DNA of 64,000 nucleotides from Ampullaceana balthica. Its lineage: Eukaryota; Mollusca; Gastropoda; Lymnaeidae. Made by a program: the position numbers and the translations under genes. Positions 10,820-24,735 of the stretch are shown here, piece by piece. The notes below the pieces were generated by a model. The model did not search any database. It saw only the letters and a program-made list of their open reading frames with translations, and was not told where the DNA came from. The stretch spans positions 1,303,001 to 1,367,000 of the forward strand of contig CALYLW010000164.1 in the NCBI GenBank assembly GCA_944989445.1. The letters are read 5' to 3'. Within the stretch, counting starts at the first letter, position 1. Each line of letters begins with the position of its first letter.

Positions 10820-13109
10820 TACATCTAAAATACCACACAACCAGAACATCTACAATACCACACAACCAGAACATCTACAATACCACACAACCAGAACATC
10901 TACAATACCACACAACCAACACATCTACAATACCACACAACCAGAACATCTACAATACCACACAACCAATACATCTACAATACCACACAACCAAACATCT
11001 ACAATACCACACAACCAATACATCTACAATACCACACAACCAATACATCTACAATACCACACAACCAGAACATCTACAATACCACACAACCAATACATCT
11101 ACAATACCACACAACCAGAACATCTACAATACCACACAACCAACACATCTACAATACCACACAACCAATACATCTACAATACCACACAACCAATACATTT
11201 ACAATACCACACAACCAATACATCTACAATACCACACAACCAATACATCTACAATACCACACAACCAGAACATCTACAATACCACACAACCAACACATCT
11301 ACAATACCACACAACCAATACATCTACAATACCACACAACCAATACATCTACAATACCACACACAACCAATACATCTACAATACCACACAACCAGAACAT
11401 CTACAATATCACACAACCAACATATCTACAATACCACACAACCAACACATCTACAATACCACACAACCAACACATCTACAATACCACACAACCAATACAT
11501 CTACAATACCACACAACCAATACATCTACAATACCACACAACCAATACATCTACAATACCACACAACCAATACATCTACAATACCACACAACCAGAACAT
11601 CTACAATACCACACAACCAACACATCTACAATACCACACAACCAATACATCTACAATACCACACAACCAATACATCTACAATACCACACAACCAATACAT
11701 CTACAATACCACACAACCAATACATCTACAATACCACACAACCAATACATCTACAATACCACACAACCAATACATCTACAATACCACACAACCAGAACAT
11801 CTACAATACCACACAACCAACACATCTACAATACCACACAACCAATACATCTACAATACCACACAACCAATACATCTGCAATACCACACAACCAATACAT
11901 CTACAATACCACACAACCAATACATCTACAATACCACACAACCAATACATCTACAATACCACACAACCAATACATCGACAATACCACACAACCAGAACAT
12001 CTACAATACCACACAACCAACACATCTACAATACCACACAACCAATACATCTACAATACCACACAACCAGAACATCTACAATACCACACAACCAGAACAT
12101 CTACAATACCACACAACCAATACATCTACAATACCACACAACCAACACATCTACAATACCACACAACCAACACATCTACAATACCACACAACAGAACATC
12201 TACAATACCACACAACCAGAACATCTACAATACCACACAACCAATACATCTACAATACCACACAACCAATACATCTACAATACCACACAACAGAACATCT
12301 ACAATACCACACAACCAGAACATCTACAATACCACACAACCAGAACATCTACAATACCACACAACCAATACATCTACAATACCACACAAACAGAACATCT
12401 ACAATACCACACAACCAGAACATCTACAATACCACACAACCAATACATCTACAATACCACACAACTAGAACATCTACAATACCACACAACTAGAACATCT
12501 ACAATACCACACAACCAGAACATCTACAATACCACACAACCAGAACATCTACAATACCACACAACCAATACATCTACAATACCACACAACCAGAACATCT
12601 ACAATACCACACAACCAGAACATCTACAATACCACACAACCAATACATCTACAATACCACACAACCAAACATCTACAATACCACACAACCAGAACATCTA
12701 CAATACCACACAACCAGAACATCTACAATACCACACAACCAATACACATCTACAATACCACACAACCAACACATCTACAATACCACACAACCAGAACATC
12801 TACAATACCACACAACCAGAACATCTACAATACCACACAACTAGAACATCTACAATACCACACAACTAGAACATCTAAATACCACACAACTAGAACATCT
12901 ACAATACCACACAACCAGAACATCTACAATACCACACAACCAGAACATCTACAATACCACACAACCAGAACATCTACAATACCACACAACTAGAACATCT
13001 ACAATACCACACAACCAGAACATCTACAATACCACACAACCAATACATCTACAATACCACACAACCAATACATCTACAATACCACACAACAGAACATCTA
13101 CAATACCAC

Positions 13110-13855
13110 ACAACCAGAACATCTACAATACCACACAACCAATACATCTACAATACCACACAACCAATACATCTACAATACCACACAACCAGAACATCTA
13201 CAATACCACACAACCAGAACATCTACAATACCACACAACCAGAACATCTACAATACCACACAACCAACACATCTACAATACCACACAACCAGAACATCTA
13301 CAATACCACACAACCAGAACATCTACAATACCACACAACCAGAACATCTACAATACCACACAACAGAACATCTACAATACCACACAACCAGAACATCTAC
13401 AATACCACACAACCAGAACATCTACAATACCACACAACCAATACATCTACAATACTACACAAACAGAACATCTACAATACCACACAAACAGAACATCTAC
13501 AATACCACACAACCAGAACATCTACAATACCACACAACTAGAACATCTAAATACCACACAACTAGAACATCTAAATACCACACAACTAGAACATCTACAA
13601 TACCACACAACCAGAACATCTACAATACCACACAACCAATACATCTACAATACCACACAACAGAACATCTACAATACCACACAACCAGAACATCTACAAT
13701 ACCACACAACCAATACATCTACAATACCACACAACCAATACATCTACAATACCACACAAACAGAACATCTACAATACCACACAAACAGAACATCTACAAT
13801 ACCACACAACCAATACATCTACAATACCACACAACCAACACATCTACAATACCAC
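13110..13855. repeat. Long internal duplication, left copy
   Basis: The order of variant units here is repeated at 17794-18539 with a constant offset of about 4,684 bases. The shared order includes rare forms such as aatactacacaaacag, two consecutive acaga units and two atctaaatacc deletions. The match fails at 13081-13100 and after about 13856, which sets the limits. It records a single large duplication or unequal exchange inside the array. Confidence 0.75.
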
Positions 13856-16800
13856 ACAACCAGAACATCTACAATACCACACAACCAGAACATCTACAAT
13901 ACCACACAACCAGAACATCTACAATACCACACAACCAGAACATCTACAATACCACACAACCAGAACATCTACAATACCACACAACCAGAACATCTACAAT
14001 ACCACACAACTAGAACATCTACAATACCACACAACTAGAACATCTAAATACCACACAACTAGAACATCTACAATACCACACAACCAGAACATCTACAATA
14101 CCACACAACCAGAACATCTACAATACCACACAACCAGAACATCTACAATACCACACAACTAGAACATCTACAATACCACACAACCAGAACATCTACAATA
14201 CCACACAACCAGAACATCTACAATACCACACAACCAGAACATCTACAATACCACACAACCAGAACATCTACAATACCACACAACCAGAACATCTACAATA
14301 CCACACAACTAGAACATCTACAATACCACACAACTAGAACATCTACAATACCACACAAACTAGAACATCTACAATACCACACAACTAGAACATCTACAAT
14401 ACCACACAACTAGAACATCTACAATACCACACAACCAGAACATCTACAATACCACACAACTAGAACATCTACAATACCACACAACTAGAACATCTACAAT
14501 ACCACACAACCAGAACATCTACAATACCACACAACCAGAACATCTACAATACCACACAACCAATACATCTACAATACCACACAACCAACACATCTACAAT
14601 ACCACACAACCAAACATCTACAATACCACACAACCAATACATCTACAATACCACACAACTAGAACATCTACAATACCACACAACTAGAACATCTACAATA
14701 CCACACAACCAGAACATCTACAATACCACACAACCAGAACATCTACAATACCACACAACCAATACATCTACAATACCACACAACCAGAACATCTACAATA
14801 CCACACAACCAACACATCTACAATACCACACAACCAGAACATCTACAATACCACACAACCAGAACATCTACAATACCACACAACCAATACATCTACAATA
14901 CCACACAACCAGAACATCTACAATACCACACAACCAATACATCTACAATACCACACAACCAATACATCTACAATACCACACAACAGAACATCTACAATAC
15001 CACACAACCAGAACATCTACAATACCACACAACCAGAACATCTACAATACCACACAACCAGAACATCTACAATACCACACAACCAGAACATCTACAATAC
15101 CACACAACCAGAACATCTACAATACCACACAACTAGAACATCTACAATACCACACAACCAGAACATCTACAATACCACACAACTAGAACATCTACAATAC
15201 CACACAACCAGAACATCTACAATACCACACAACCAGAACATCTACAATACCACACAACCAGAACATCTACAATACCACACAACTAGAACATCTACAATAC
15301 CACACAACTAGAACATCTACAATACCACACAACCAGAACATCTACAATACCACACAACTAGAACATCTACAATACCACACAACCAGAACATCTACAATAC
15401 CACACAACCAGAACATCTACAATACCACACAACCAGAACATCTACAATACCACACAACCAGAACATCTACAATACCACACAACCAGAACATCTACAATAC
15501 CACACAACCAAACATCTACAATACCACACAACCAGAACATCTACAATACCACACAACCAGAACATCTACAATACCACACAACCAGAACATCTACAATACC
15601 ACACAACCAAACATCTACAATACCACACAACCAGAACATCTACAATACCACACAACCAGAACATCTACAATACCACACAACCAGAACATCTACAATACCA
15701 CACAACCAGAACATCTACAATACCACACAACCAGAACATCTACAATACCACACAACCAGAACATCTACAATACCACACAACCAATACATCTACAATACCA
15801 CACAACCAAACATCTACAATACCACACAACCAGAACATCTACAATACCACACAACCAGAACATCTACAATACCACACAACCAAACATCTACAATACCACA
15901 CAACCAACACATCTACAATACCACACAACCAATACATCTACAATACCACACAACCAATACATCTACAATACCACACAACCAGAACATCTACAATACCACA
16001 CAACCAGAACATCTACAATACCACACAACCAATACATCTACAATACCACACAACCAATACATCTACAATACCACACAACCAATACATCTACAATACCACA
16101 CAACCAATACATCTACAATACCACACAACCAATACATCTACAATACCACACAACCAATACATCTACAATACCACACAACCAGAACATCTACAATACCACA
16201 CAACCAACACATCTACAATACCACACAACCAATACATCTACAATACCACACAACCAATACATCTACAATACCACACAACCAATACATCTACAATACCACA
16301 CAACCAATACATCTACAATACCACACAACCAATACATCTACAATACCACACAACCAATACATCTACAATACCACACAACCAGAACATCTACAATACCACA
16401 CAACCAACACATCTACAATACCACACAACCAATACATCTACAATACCACACAACCAATACATCTACAATACCACACAACCAAACATCTACAATACCACAC
16501 AACCAATACATCTACAATACCACACAACCAGAACATCTACAATACCACACAACCAGAACATCTACAATACCACACAACCAATACATCTACAATACCACAC
16601 AACCAACACATCTACAATACCACACAACCAACACATCTACAATACCACACAACAGAACATCTACAATACCACACAACCAGAACATCTACAATACCACACA
16701 ACCAATACATCTACAATACCACACAACCAATACATCTACAATACCACACAACCAGAACATCTACAATACCACACAACCAGAACATCTACAATACCACACA

Positions 16801-17289
16801 ACCAGAACATCTACAATACCACACAACCAATACATCTACAATACCACACAAACAGAACATCTACAATACCACACAAACAGAACATCTACAATACCACACA
16901 ACCAATACATCTACAATACCACACAACTAGAACATCTACAATACCACACAACTAGAACATCTACAATACCACACAACTAGAACATCTACAATACCACACA
17001 ACCATAACATCTACAATACCACACAACCAATACATCTACAATACCACACAACAGAACATCTACAATACCACACAACCAGAACATCTACAATACCACACAA
17101 CCAATACATCTACAATACCACACAACCAATACATCTACAATACCACACAACCAGAACATCTACAATACCACACAACCAATACATCTACAATACCACACAA
17201 CCAACACATCTACAATACCACACAACCAGAACATCTACAATACCACACAACCAGAACATCTACAATACCACACAACTAGAACATCTACA

Positions 17290-17740
17290 ATACCACTTAA
17301 CTAGAACATCGAAATACCACACAACTAGAACATCTACAATACCACACAACCAGAACATCTACAATACCACACAACCAACACATCTACAATACCACACAAC
17401 CAACACATCTACAATACCACACAACCAATACATCTACAATACCACACAACCAATACATCTACAATACCACACAACCAGAACATCTACAATACCACACAAC
17501 TAGAACATCTAAATACCACTTAACTAGAACATCTAAATACCACACAACTAGAACATCTACAATACCACACAACCAGAACATCTACAATACCACACAACCA
17601 ACACATCTACAATACCACACAACCAACACATCTACAATACCACACAACCAATACATCTACAATACCACACAACCAATACATCTACAATACCACACAACCA
17701 GAACATCTACAATACCACACAACCAACACATCTACAATAC
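17290..17740. repeat. Higher-order repeat of ~222 bp in the array
   Basis: The rare variant ccacttaactagaacatc occurs at about 17295 and again at about 17517. Both are followed by the same unit order (ctaga, ccaga, ccaac, ccaac, ccaat, ccaat, ccaga). This is a nine-unit higher-order repeat carrying one shortened unit. A separate eight-unit (~200 bp) period is visible at about 16006-16405. Confidence 0.7.
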
Positions 17741-17793
17741 CACACAACCAATACATCTACAATACCACACAACCAATACATCTACAATACCAC

Positions 17794-18539
17794 ACAACCA
17801 GAACATCTACAATACCACACAACCAATACATCTACAATACCACACAACCAATACATCTACAATACCACACAACCAGAACATCTACAATACCACACAACCA
17901 GAACATCTACAATACCACACAACCAGAACATCTACAATACCACACAACCAACACATCTACAATACCACACAACCAGAACATCTACAATACCACACAACCA
18001 GAACATCTACAATACCACACAACCAGAACATCTACAATACCACACAACAGAACATCTACAATACCACACAACCAGAACATCTACAATACCACACAACCAG
18101 AACATCTACAATACCACACAACCAATACATCTACAATACTACACAAACAGAACATCTACAATACCACACAAACAGAACATCTACAATACCACACAACCAG
18201 AACATCTACAATACCACACAACTAGAACATCTAAATACCACACAACTAGAACATCTAAATACCACACAACTAGAACATCTACAATACCACACAACCAGAA
18301 CATCTACAATACCACACAACCAATACATCTACAATACCACACAACAGAACATCTACAATACCACACAACCAGAACATCTACAATACCACACAACCAATAC
18401 ATCTACAATACCACACAACCAATACATCTACAATACTACACAAACAGAACATCTACAATACCACACAAACAGAACATCTACAATACCACACAACCAATAC
18501 ATCTACAATACCACACAACCAACACATCTACAATACCAC
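17794..18539. repeat. Long internal duplication, right copy
   Basis: Counterpart of 13110-13855. One visible difference is aatacTacacaaacag at 18432 against aatacCacacaaacag at 13748. The very low divergence suggests a recent event. Confidence 0.75.
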
Positions 18540-20755
18540 ACAACTAGAACATCTAAATACCACACAACTAGAACATCTAAATACCACACAACTAGAACAT
18601 CTACAATACCACACAACCAGAACATCTACAATACCACACAACCAATACATCTACAATACCACACAACCAGAACATCTACAATATCACACAACCAGAACAT
18701 CTACAATATCCACACAACTAGAACATCTACAATACCACACAACCAGAACATCTACAATACCACACAACCAGAACATCTACAATACCACACAACCAGAACA
18801 TCTACAATACCACACAACCAATACATCTACAATACCACACAACTAGAACATCTAAATACCACACAACTAGAACATCTAAATACCACACAACTAGAACATC
18901 TACAATACCACACAACCAGAACATCTACAATACCACACAACCAATACATCTACAATACCACACAACCAGAACATCTACAATACCACACAACTAGAACATC
19001 TACAATACCACACAACCAGAACATCTACAATACCACACAACCAGAACATCTACAATACCACACAACCAGAACATCTACAATACCACACAACCAGAACATC
19101 TACAATATCACACAACTAGAACATCTAAATACCACACAACTAGAACATCTACAATACCACATAAACTAGAACATCTAAATACCACACAACTAGAACATCT
19201 ACAATACCACACAACTAGAACATCTACAATACCACACAACCAGAACATCTACAATACCACACAACTAGAACATCTACAATACCACACAACTAGAACATCT
19301 ACAATACCACACAACCAGAACATCTACAATACCACACAACCAGAACATCTACAATACCACACAACCAGAACATCTACAATACCACACAACCAGAACATCT
19401 ACAATACCACACAACCAAACATCTACAATACCACACAACTAGAACATCTACAATACCACACAACTAGAACATCTACAATACCACACAACCAGAACATCTA
19501 CAATACCACACAACTAGAACATCTACAATACCACACAACCAGAACATCTACAATACCACACAACTAGAACATCTACAATACCACACAACCAGAACATCTA
19601 CAATACCACACAACTAGAACATCTACAATACCACACAACTAGAACATCTACAATACCACACAACCAGAACATCTACAATACCACACAACCAGAACATCTA
19701 CAATACCACACAACCAGAACATCTACAATACCACACAACCAGAACATCTACAATACCACACAACCAGAACATCTACAATACCACACAACCAGAACATCTA
19801 CAATACCACACAACCAAACATCTACAATACCACACAACAGAACATCTACAATACCACACAACCAGAACATCTACAATACCACACAACCAGAACATCTACA
19901 ATACCACACAACCAGAACATCTACAATACCACACAACCAGAACATCTACAATACCACACAACCAGAACATCTACAATACCACACAACCAGAACATCTACA
20001 ATACCACACAACCAGAACATCTACAATACCACACAACCAGAACATCTACAATACCACACAACCAGAACATCTACAATACCACACAACCAAACATCTACAA
20101 TACCACACAACCAGAACATCTACAATACCACACAACCAAACATCTACAATACCACACAACCAGAACATCTACAATACCACACAACCAGAACATCTACAAT
20201 ACCACACAACCAGAACATCTACAATACCACACAACCAAACATCTACAATACCACACAACCAAACATCTACAATACCACACAACCAAACATCTACAATACC
20301 ACACAACCAGAACATCTACAATACCACACAACCAAACATCTACAATACCACACAACCAAACATCTACAATACCACACAACCAAACATCTACAATACCACA
20401 CAACCAATACATCTACAATACCACACAACCAATACATCTACAATACCACACAACCAAACATCTACAATACCACACAACCAAACATCTACAATACCACACA
20501 ACCAATACATCTACAATACCACACAACCAATACATCTACAATACCACACAACCAGAACATCTACAATACCACACAACCAAACATCTACAATACCACACAA
20601 CCAACACATCTACAATACCACACAACCAACACATCTACAATACCACACAACCAGAACATCTACAATACCACACAACCAGAACATCTACAATACCACACAA
20701 CCAACACATCTACAATACCACACAACCAACACATCTACAAAACCACACAACCAAT

Positions 20756-21014
20756 ACACATGAGACACTACACTCTACACGATCAATACATCTCAAATAC
20801 AACCAAATCAATATGTCTGAAATACTACTGTACAGCGTGAGTGCAAAATATTTTCATGGAAGTTTTTTCCTGACGTTCTAAAAAAAAAGATGAAATTAAC
20901 GCCACCTTACATCTGATGACGTCATGAACTCGCGCTCACCTACTCCTTGGTCGGAACTGGCATGTCGTAAATTACATTTTAGTCTGGATTCTTCTGGCTG
21001 TCGAACTCCGACTC
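20756..21014. other. Array edge and spacer, no gene
   Basis: Decaying array units to about 20820, then AT-rich DNA with a short A run (20880-20889). A cAMP-response-like tgacgtca occurs near 20918. No coding family was recognised. Confidence 0.45.
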
Positions 21015-21242
21015 CAAGAAGAAACACATACAAATTCTCGTTCCTCCCGTCCTGTATTCGGACGTGGATTGGGTTTCCTGTGGAAACCAGGAAAACCAAA
21101 TCTTTATTCAACATTTAAAACTCTAATAACACTGCTAGACTAGACATACACCATGGATGAGCCTAGGACGCACAAATCTTCTGTATAGAAGGGGCGTCTG
21201 TAACAGATCAGATAAGATAGAGATTAGATAAGATAATTTGCT
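21015..21242 (+). mobile_element. LINE 3' fragment (same family as 46-47.4 kb)
   Basis: The last codons of the LINE reverse transcriptase are recognisable: NTYKFSFLPS followed by TRKTKSLF, matching NTYKFSFFPS and SRKTNTLSTF of the longer copy. The characteristic tail follows (gtctgtaacagatcagataa, then gataagataa). It is 5'-truncated and non-functional. Confidence 0.8.
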
Positions 21243-21340
21243 TGGTAAAAAGGAAGTAATAGCATTTTTTAAAAAAACCTTTAGAAAACCAAACCCATTT
21301 TGGTATGCGTAATATTTCCCATTGTGGCGTCGTTTGAATG

Positions 21341-21838
21341 TTTTTAAATCCTTTATATTAACTTGTGGTGTCTGGTTGATTGTTTGAGCAATTATCGAAA
21401 AAATTGGATCGATTTGTTAACCCACTTCCTCGTAAGCTAGCGAGCTGAAATTTTGAAGGCAGTTTTGTACCGATGATAAAAACGACGTTATCAAAATTTC
21501 AGATCGATCGAATGTACTGTTATAATTAAATTATTAAATTTTTAGATTATCTTTATTTATCTCTATGTAACATGTTAAATTTTTTTGCTATAGTGTCGTG
21601 GTGCGTATTATATTGAACAACCTTTCCTGTCGCGCAATAAGGTGCGTATTTTATTAACAAGCCTTTTTATAAACTTATTCCTGATCGGTGCGCATTATAT
21701 TAAACATGTTTTACGACGCAATTACAATTTTGTATTTTTGGATTGTCTTGGGCTGCGTATTATAATGAACATTCCTTTAGTTACGTCTCGTACATAAAGG
21801 ATTTATAGTCAAAAACTTGTTTTTTACGGGTTTTAAAA
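21341..21838 (-). mobile_element. Repeat A, copy 2 (minus strand)
   Basis: Full-length reverse-complement copy running from aaatcctttatattaact (21346) to ataaaggatttatagtc (about 21814). It contains gctagcgagctgaaatttt and the gcgcattatattaaacat landmark. It is followed in the same orientation by a truncated copy, forming a tandem pair. Confidence 0.8.
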
Positions 21839-21859
21839 CATTTTAAATACTCATGGTGA

Positions 21860-22192
21860 CTGAGCCCTTGTCCAAAAAAAACTTTGGATCGATTTTTAAC
21901 CCACTTCCTCATAAGCTAGCGAGCTGAAATTTTACAGGCAGACTCGTGTCGATGATAAAAATGATGTTTCAAAATTTCAGATCAATTGAATGTACCGTAA
22001 TTTAATTAATGAATTTTTAGATTATCTTTTTATATAAACACATTCCTGATCGGTGCGCATTATATTAAACATGTTTTACGACACATAACTACAATTTTGT
22101 GTGTTTGGATTGTCTTGCGTCATTCCGTTAGTTACGTCTCGTACATAAAGGATTTATAGTCAAAAACTGAAACTTAGCTTTTTACGCGCTTT
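21860..22192 (-). mobile_element. Repeat A, copy 3 (partial, minus strand)
   Basis: Second member of a tandem pair. It lacks the terminal caccacgagttaatataaagg segment. At about 22030 it also has an internal deletion of roughly 140 bases that removes the ttgcgcgaca landmark. It ends with ataaaggatttatagtcaaa. Confidence 0.75.
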
Positions 22193-22984
22193 TTTTTTAA
22201 TTAAAAAGGTGTACTTGTGTGTATGTGTGTATGGAAGTGGGGGTGCCCGTATTTGAAATACGCCCCCGAAAATGTTCTATGATTGAAAGAATTAAATATG
22301 ACTCCAACTAACCCCATTCCCATATCAACACCACTCTGGGTGGTGAGGGGGTAGAGGGGGTGAGGGCGGAGGAGAATGAACCTGTCAATTGACCAAGGAC
22401 TATTTCCTTTTTATTAATTTTTTTTTATACCTTTTGACATTTTCCGGTGGCGGGTGTGAGAAGTGTTGGCAGTTATTGCCCGTCCCTTATGGCCAGGGGT
22501 CGCCGGCCATTGTCCATTTACGGCATCACGAGTCATGCGTCCCCATTAGTCCCATGCCCCTCGCAAGCTGTCGCATCGGGGACGGACCTGGTCATACGGT
22601 GGGGGCGGGGGGGGGAAGGGGTCACCAGAGTAGCTGTCAACTGGAGCCGGGACTATTCTCTCTCGACGGAGTCGGACTGTATTAACCTGCCCTAAGGGAG
22701 GGGGGGGCGGCGGTGCCGTGGGTCAAAACCAACTGTTCCCTCTCCCCCACCCCACCCCAACGGTTAATGTAGATCTACTTAGGAATCAGCGGATCTCACA
22801 CTATTGAACTCATATGGACAACATTAAGATAGTTTCAATGATATTCTCTCATCGAAGAAAACCTTGATTTGTTAACGAAGATGTATCTATAGTTGTCTTA
22901 TTAACTCTACTGTTAGCCTTTGCTGCAAGGATTACACTTCTGCGATGCGATGGTATTGATTGTGATCGATTTATGTTAGAGATA
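22193..22984. other. No gene confirmed; G-rich patches
   Basis: Plus frames of 98 and 82 residues overlap at 22389-22695. They show no recognised domain and include glycine-rich low-complexity stretches from G runs (22600-22620, 22696-22712). Coding status is not supported. Confidence 0.4.
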
Positions 22985-23440
22985 GGGGTGAAGCAGGAAT
23001 TTGGCTTAGAGCTCGGGTTAGAGTTAGAGCTAGCGTTGGTGTTAGGGCTAGGGTTAGGGCAATATATGAAGGTAAAGCTAGTATTAGAGTTATAGGTTTA
23101 AGGCTAGGGTTACAGTCACAGCTAGAGCTATAGCGTTGTGGTTAGAGCTAGGTTTTGGGGCTAGAGATAGGGGTAAAGCTCTAAGATGAGAGTTAGGTTC
23201 AAGGCTTGGGTTTGAGTTAGAGCTAGCGTTGTGGTTAGAGCTAGGTTTAGGGGCTAGAGATAGGGGTAGAGCTATAAGATGAGAGTTAGGTTCAAGGCTT
23301 GGGTTTGAGTTAGAGCTAGGGTAAGAGTTAGGCTTAAAACTAGAGTTTGAGCTGGAATTATGGTTAGAGCTAGGGTTAGAGTTAGGGATTAAAGTTAGGG
23401 ATAGAGTTAAAACTAGGGCTAGAGCAAGTGTTGGGGCTAG
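22985..23440. repeat. Degenerate TTAGGG/GCTAGGG-like repeats
   Basis: Irregular runs of gttagagctagggttagg and relatives, including exact ttaggg words at several places. A longer duplicated unit of about 100 bases (with agatgagagttaggttcaag) occurs twice at about 23150-23330. It resembles decayed interstitial telomere-type repeats, but the mixture of hexamers and dodecamers makes that uncertain. The reverse-strand frame of S/N/P/L repeats is an artefact. Confidence 0.7.
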
Positions 23441-23455
23441 CTGGACAGTCCCAAA

Positions 23456-23716
23456 CAACGTTCCCTCTAAGCAGCAATCCGGTCGAAGCCGCGCAGCGGT
23501 TTAGAAATACCACGGCAGAAAATTTTGCAAACTATTGCACAAACAATGGATACTGTGCAAATTTACACATGAGTTTTTTATTTCTTTTAACTTTACACAC
23601 GGACCAAATAGGGTATAAACTAACCTGTTTATATGTTATACATTTACTAATTTAAAAGCCTGATTGCAGTCTCATCCCCATTACACACGGACCAACGACC
23701 CTTAGAGGGAACATTG
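23456..23716. mobile_element. hAT-type MITE (CAAYGTTCCCTCTAAG family)
   Basis: The termini are inverted: caacgttccctctaag at 23456 and cttagagggaacattg at 23701-23716. The flanking octamers gtcccaaa and atcccgaa agree at six of eight positions, as expected of an aged 8-bp hAT target duplication. It is about 261 bp and non-coding. A second, better-preserved family member is at 58798-58980. Confidence 0.75.
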
Positions 23717-24559
23717 ATCCCGAATATTAAAAGTTACGCGACAGTCTGACAAGAACTTCGATGAAGTGACCACCTACGTCTCAACGCCCCTCGTGTCTAG
23801 GGTACCCCGGGGGCCGGTTATCTTGGGAACCCCCCCCCCGCGATTTGATCCCTGACCCCACCTGTCACGGGACCCCCTGAAGGTCAGCCGCGCCGGGGAC
23901 TGTTGACACTGACCTGGCCAGGCCAAAACAATGCCAACATTAGGGCCGTAGGAAATGAAGGGGGCGAGAGATTCTGTATCACTGACCCAGATGAGGACAG
24001 ATTGCTGGCCCGCGGGCCTCACTAAACCAAACAACGACAGGTTCACTTCAAATAATTCACACAGAAAATATTGGTGGGTGGGGGTGGGGGTGGTGGTCCG
24101 CCGTGATGGGACTGTGAGATTGTGAGTGTGGGGAAAGGGGTAGAGATGTGAGAGAGGGTGGGGGGTCGGTTTTAAATGATAATGGTAATTATTTTCATTA
24201 ATGGGCCAAAAAAGCAGGTTAAGGGAGGGAAGCCATTTTTTTTTCAAAGTCAAAACGAAAAAATAAATAAAAAGAAGTTATGCCCAGATCGCCAGCTTCC
24301 AGACTGGCCTTTAGGATTTCTGTACATTTTAGAAGAATTCCTTCCCTTTTCTATCATCCCAATGTTTTTTAGGGCACGGTTAAAGAAGTTGAAATTCAGA
24401 ATTGCATTTTGATTAGAACTCACTGAGTTGTGGACGGTGGCGCGAGGCGGGCGGAAATATGAAACTTGAAATGGTGGAAGACATTGGCATGAAATGTTGG
24501 GTGAGTGTAAGTGTATGGAGGGGGGGGGTGAAGGGTAGGAGTGACCTTATCAAGGGAGT
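23717..24559. other. No gene recognised
   Basis: Mixed-composition DNA. 23774-24253 carries a minus-strand frame of 159 codons without a recognisable domain; part of it is low-complexity P/H/T sequence from a GT-rich run at 24073-24165. There is a GC-rich patch with a C run at 23831-23840. Coding status is not supported. Confidence 0.4.
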
Positions 24560-24735
24560 ACTGGACGAGTTTATGAAACATAGTTGAGGGAGATGAATGC
24601 GGTAATTTTATGATTAGCTTCCCACTAACATTTAACAAATCTTCGGGCGAGTTTATGAACCATGGGTGAGGGGGGTAAATGAGTGATTTTTATGATTAGC
24701 CTCCCTTTCATCTAGCGAATCTTCGGCATTCCGCG
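24560..24735. repeat. Diverged ~88-bp tandem duplication
   Basis: Two adjacent segments share the order cgagtttatgaa, ttttatgattagc, and caaatcttcgg or cgaatcttcgg, with substitutions and small gaps between. Confidence 0.75.

Larger units (their letters stand above)
10820..20755. repeat. Giant minisatellite, 25-bp unit, ~9.9 kb
   Basis: About 400 tandem copies of a 25-bp unit made of an almost invariant part (acatctacaataccacacaa) plus a five-base variable part: ccaga, ccaat, ccaac, ctaga or acaga. Shortened 24-bp forms (ccaa, caga) and occasional deletions (atctaaatacc) also occur. The 5' third is rich in ccaat/ccaac types; ccaga/ctaga types dominate further right. Three units make 75 bp, or 25 codons, and no stop codon arises in some frames, giving a spurious 555-codon frame at 10801-12468. 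Diverged units at 20740-20815 mark the right edge. No unique spacers occur, so it is not CRISPR-like. Confidence 0.98.

Noticed and set aside
10801..12468. 555-codon open frame as a repetitive protein gene
   Set aside because: It is fully explained by the 25-bp tandem unit; three units give 25 codons without a stop in any frame. No start context, unique domain or end structure.
10820..20755. CRISPR-like array
   Set aside because: Units are directly abutting with no unique spacers of constant length, no cas genes are present, and the genome context is eukaryotic.
22389..22695. Small protein gene(s)
   Set aside because: Overlapping frames with low-complexity glycine stretches from G runs; no family recognised.
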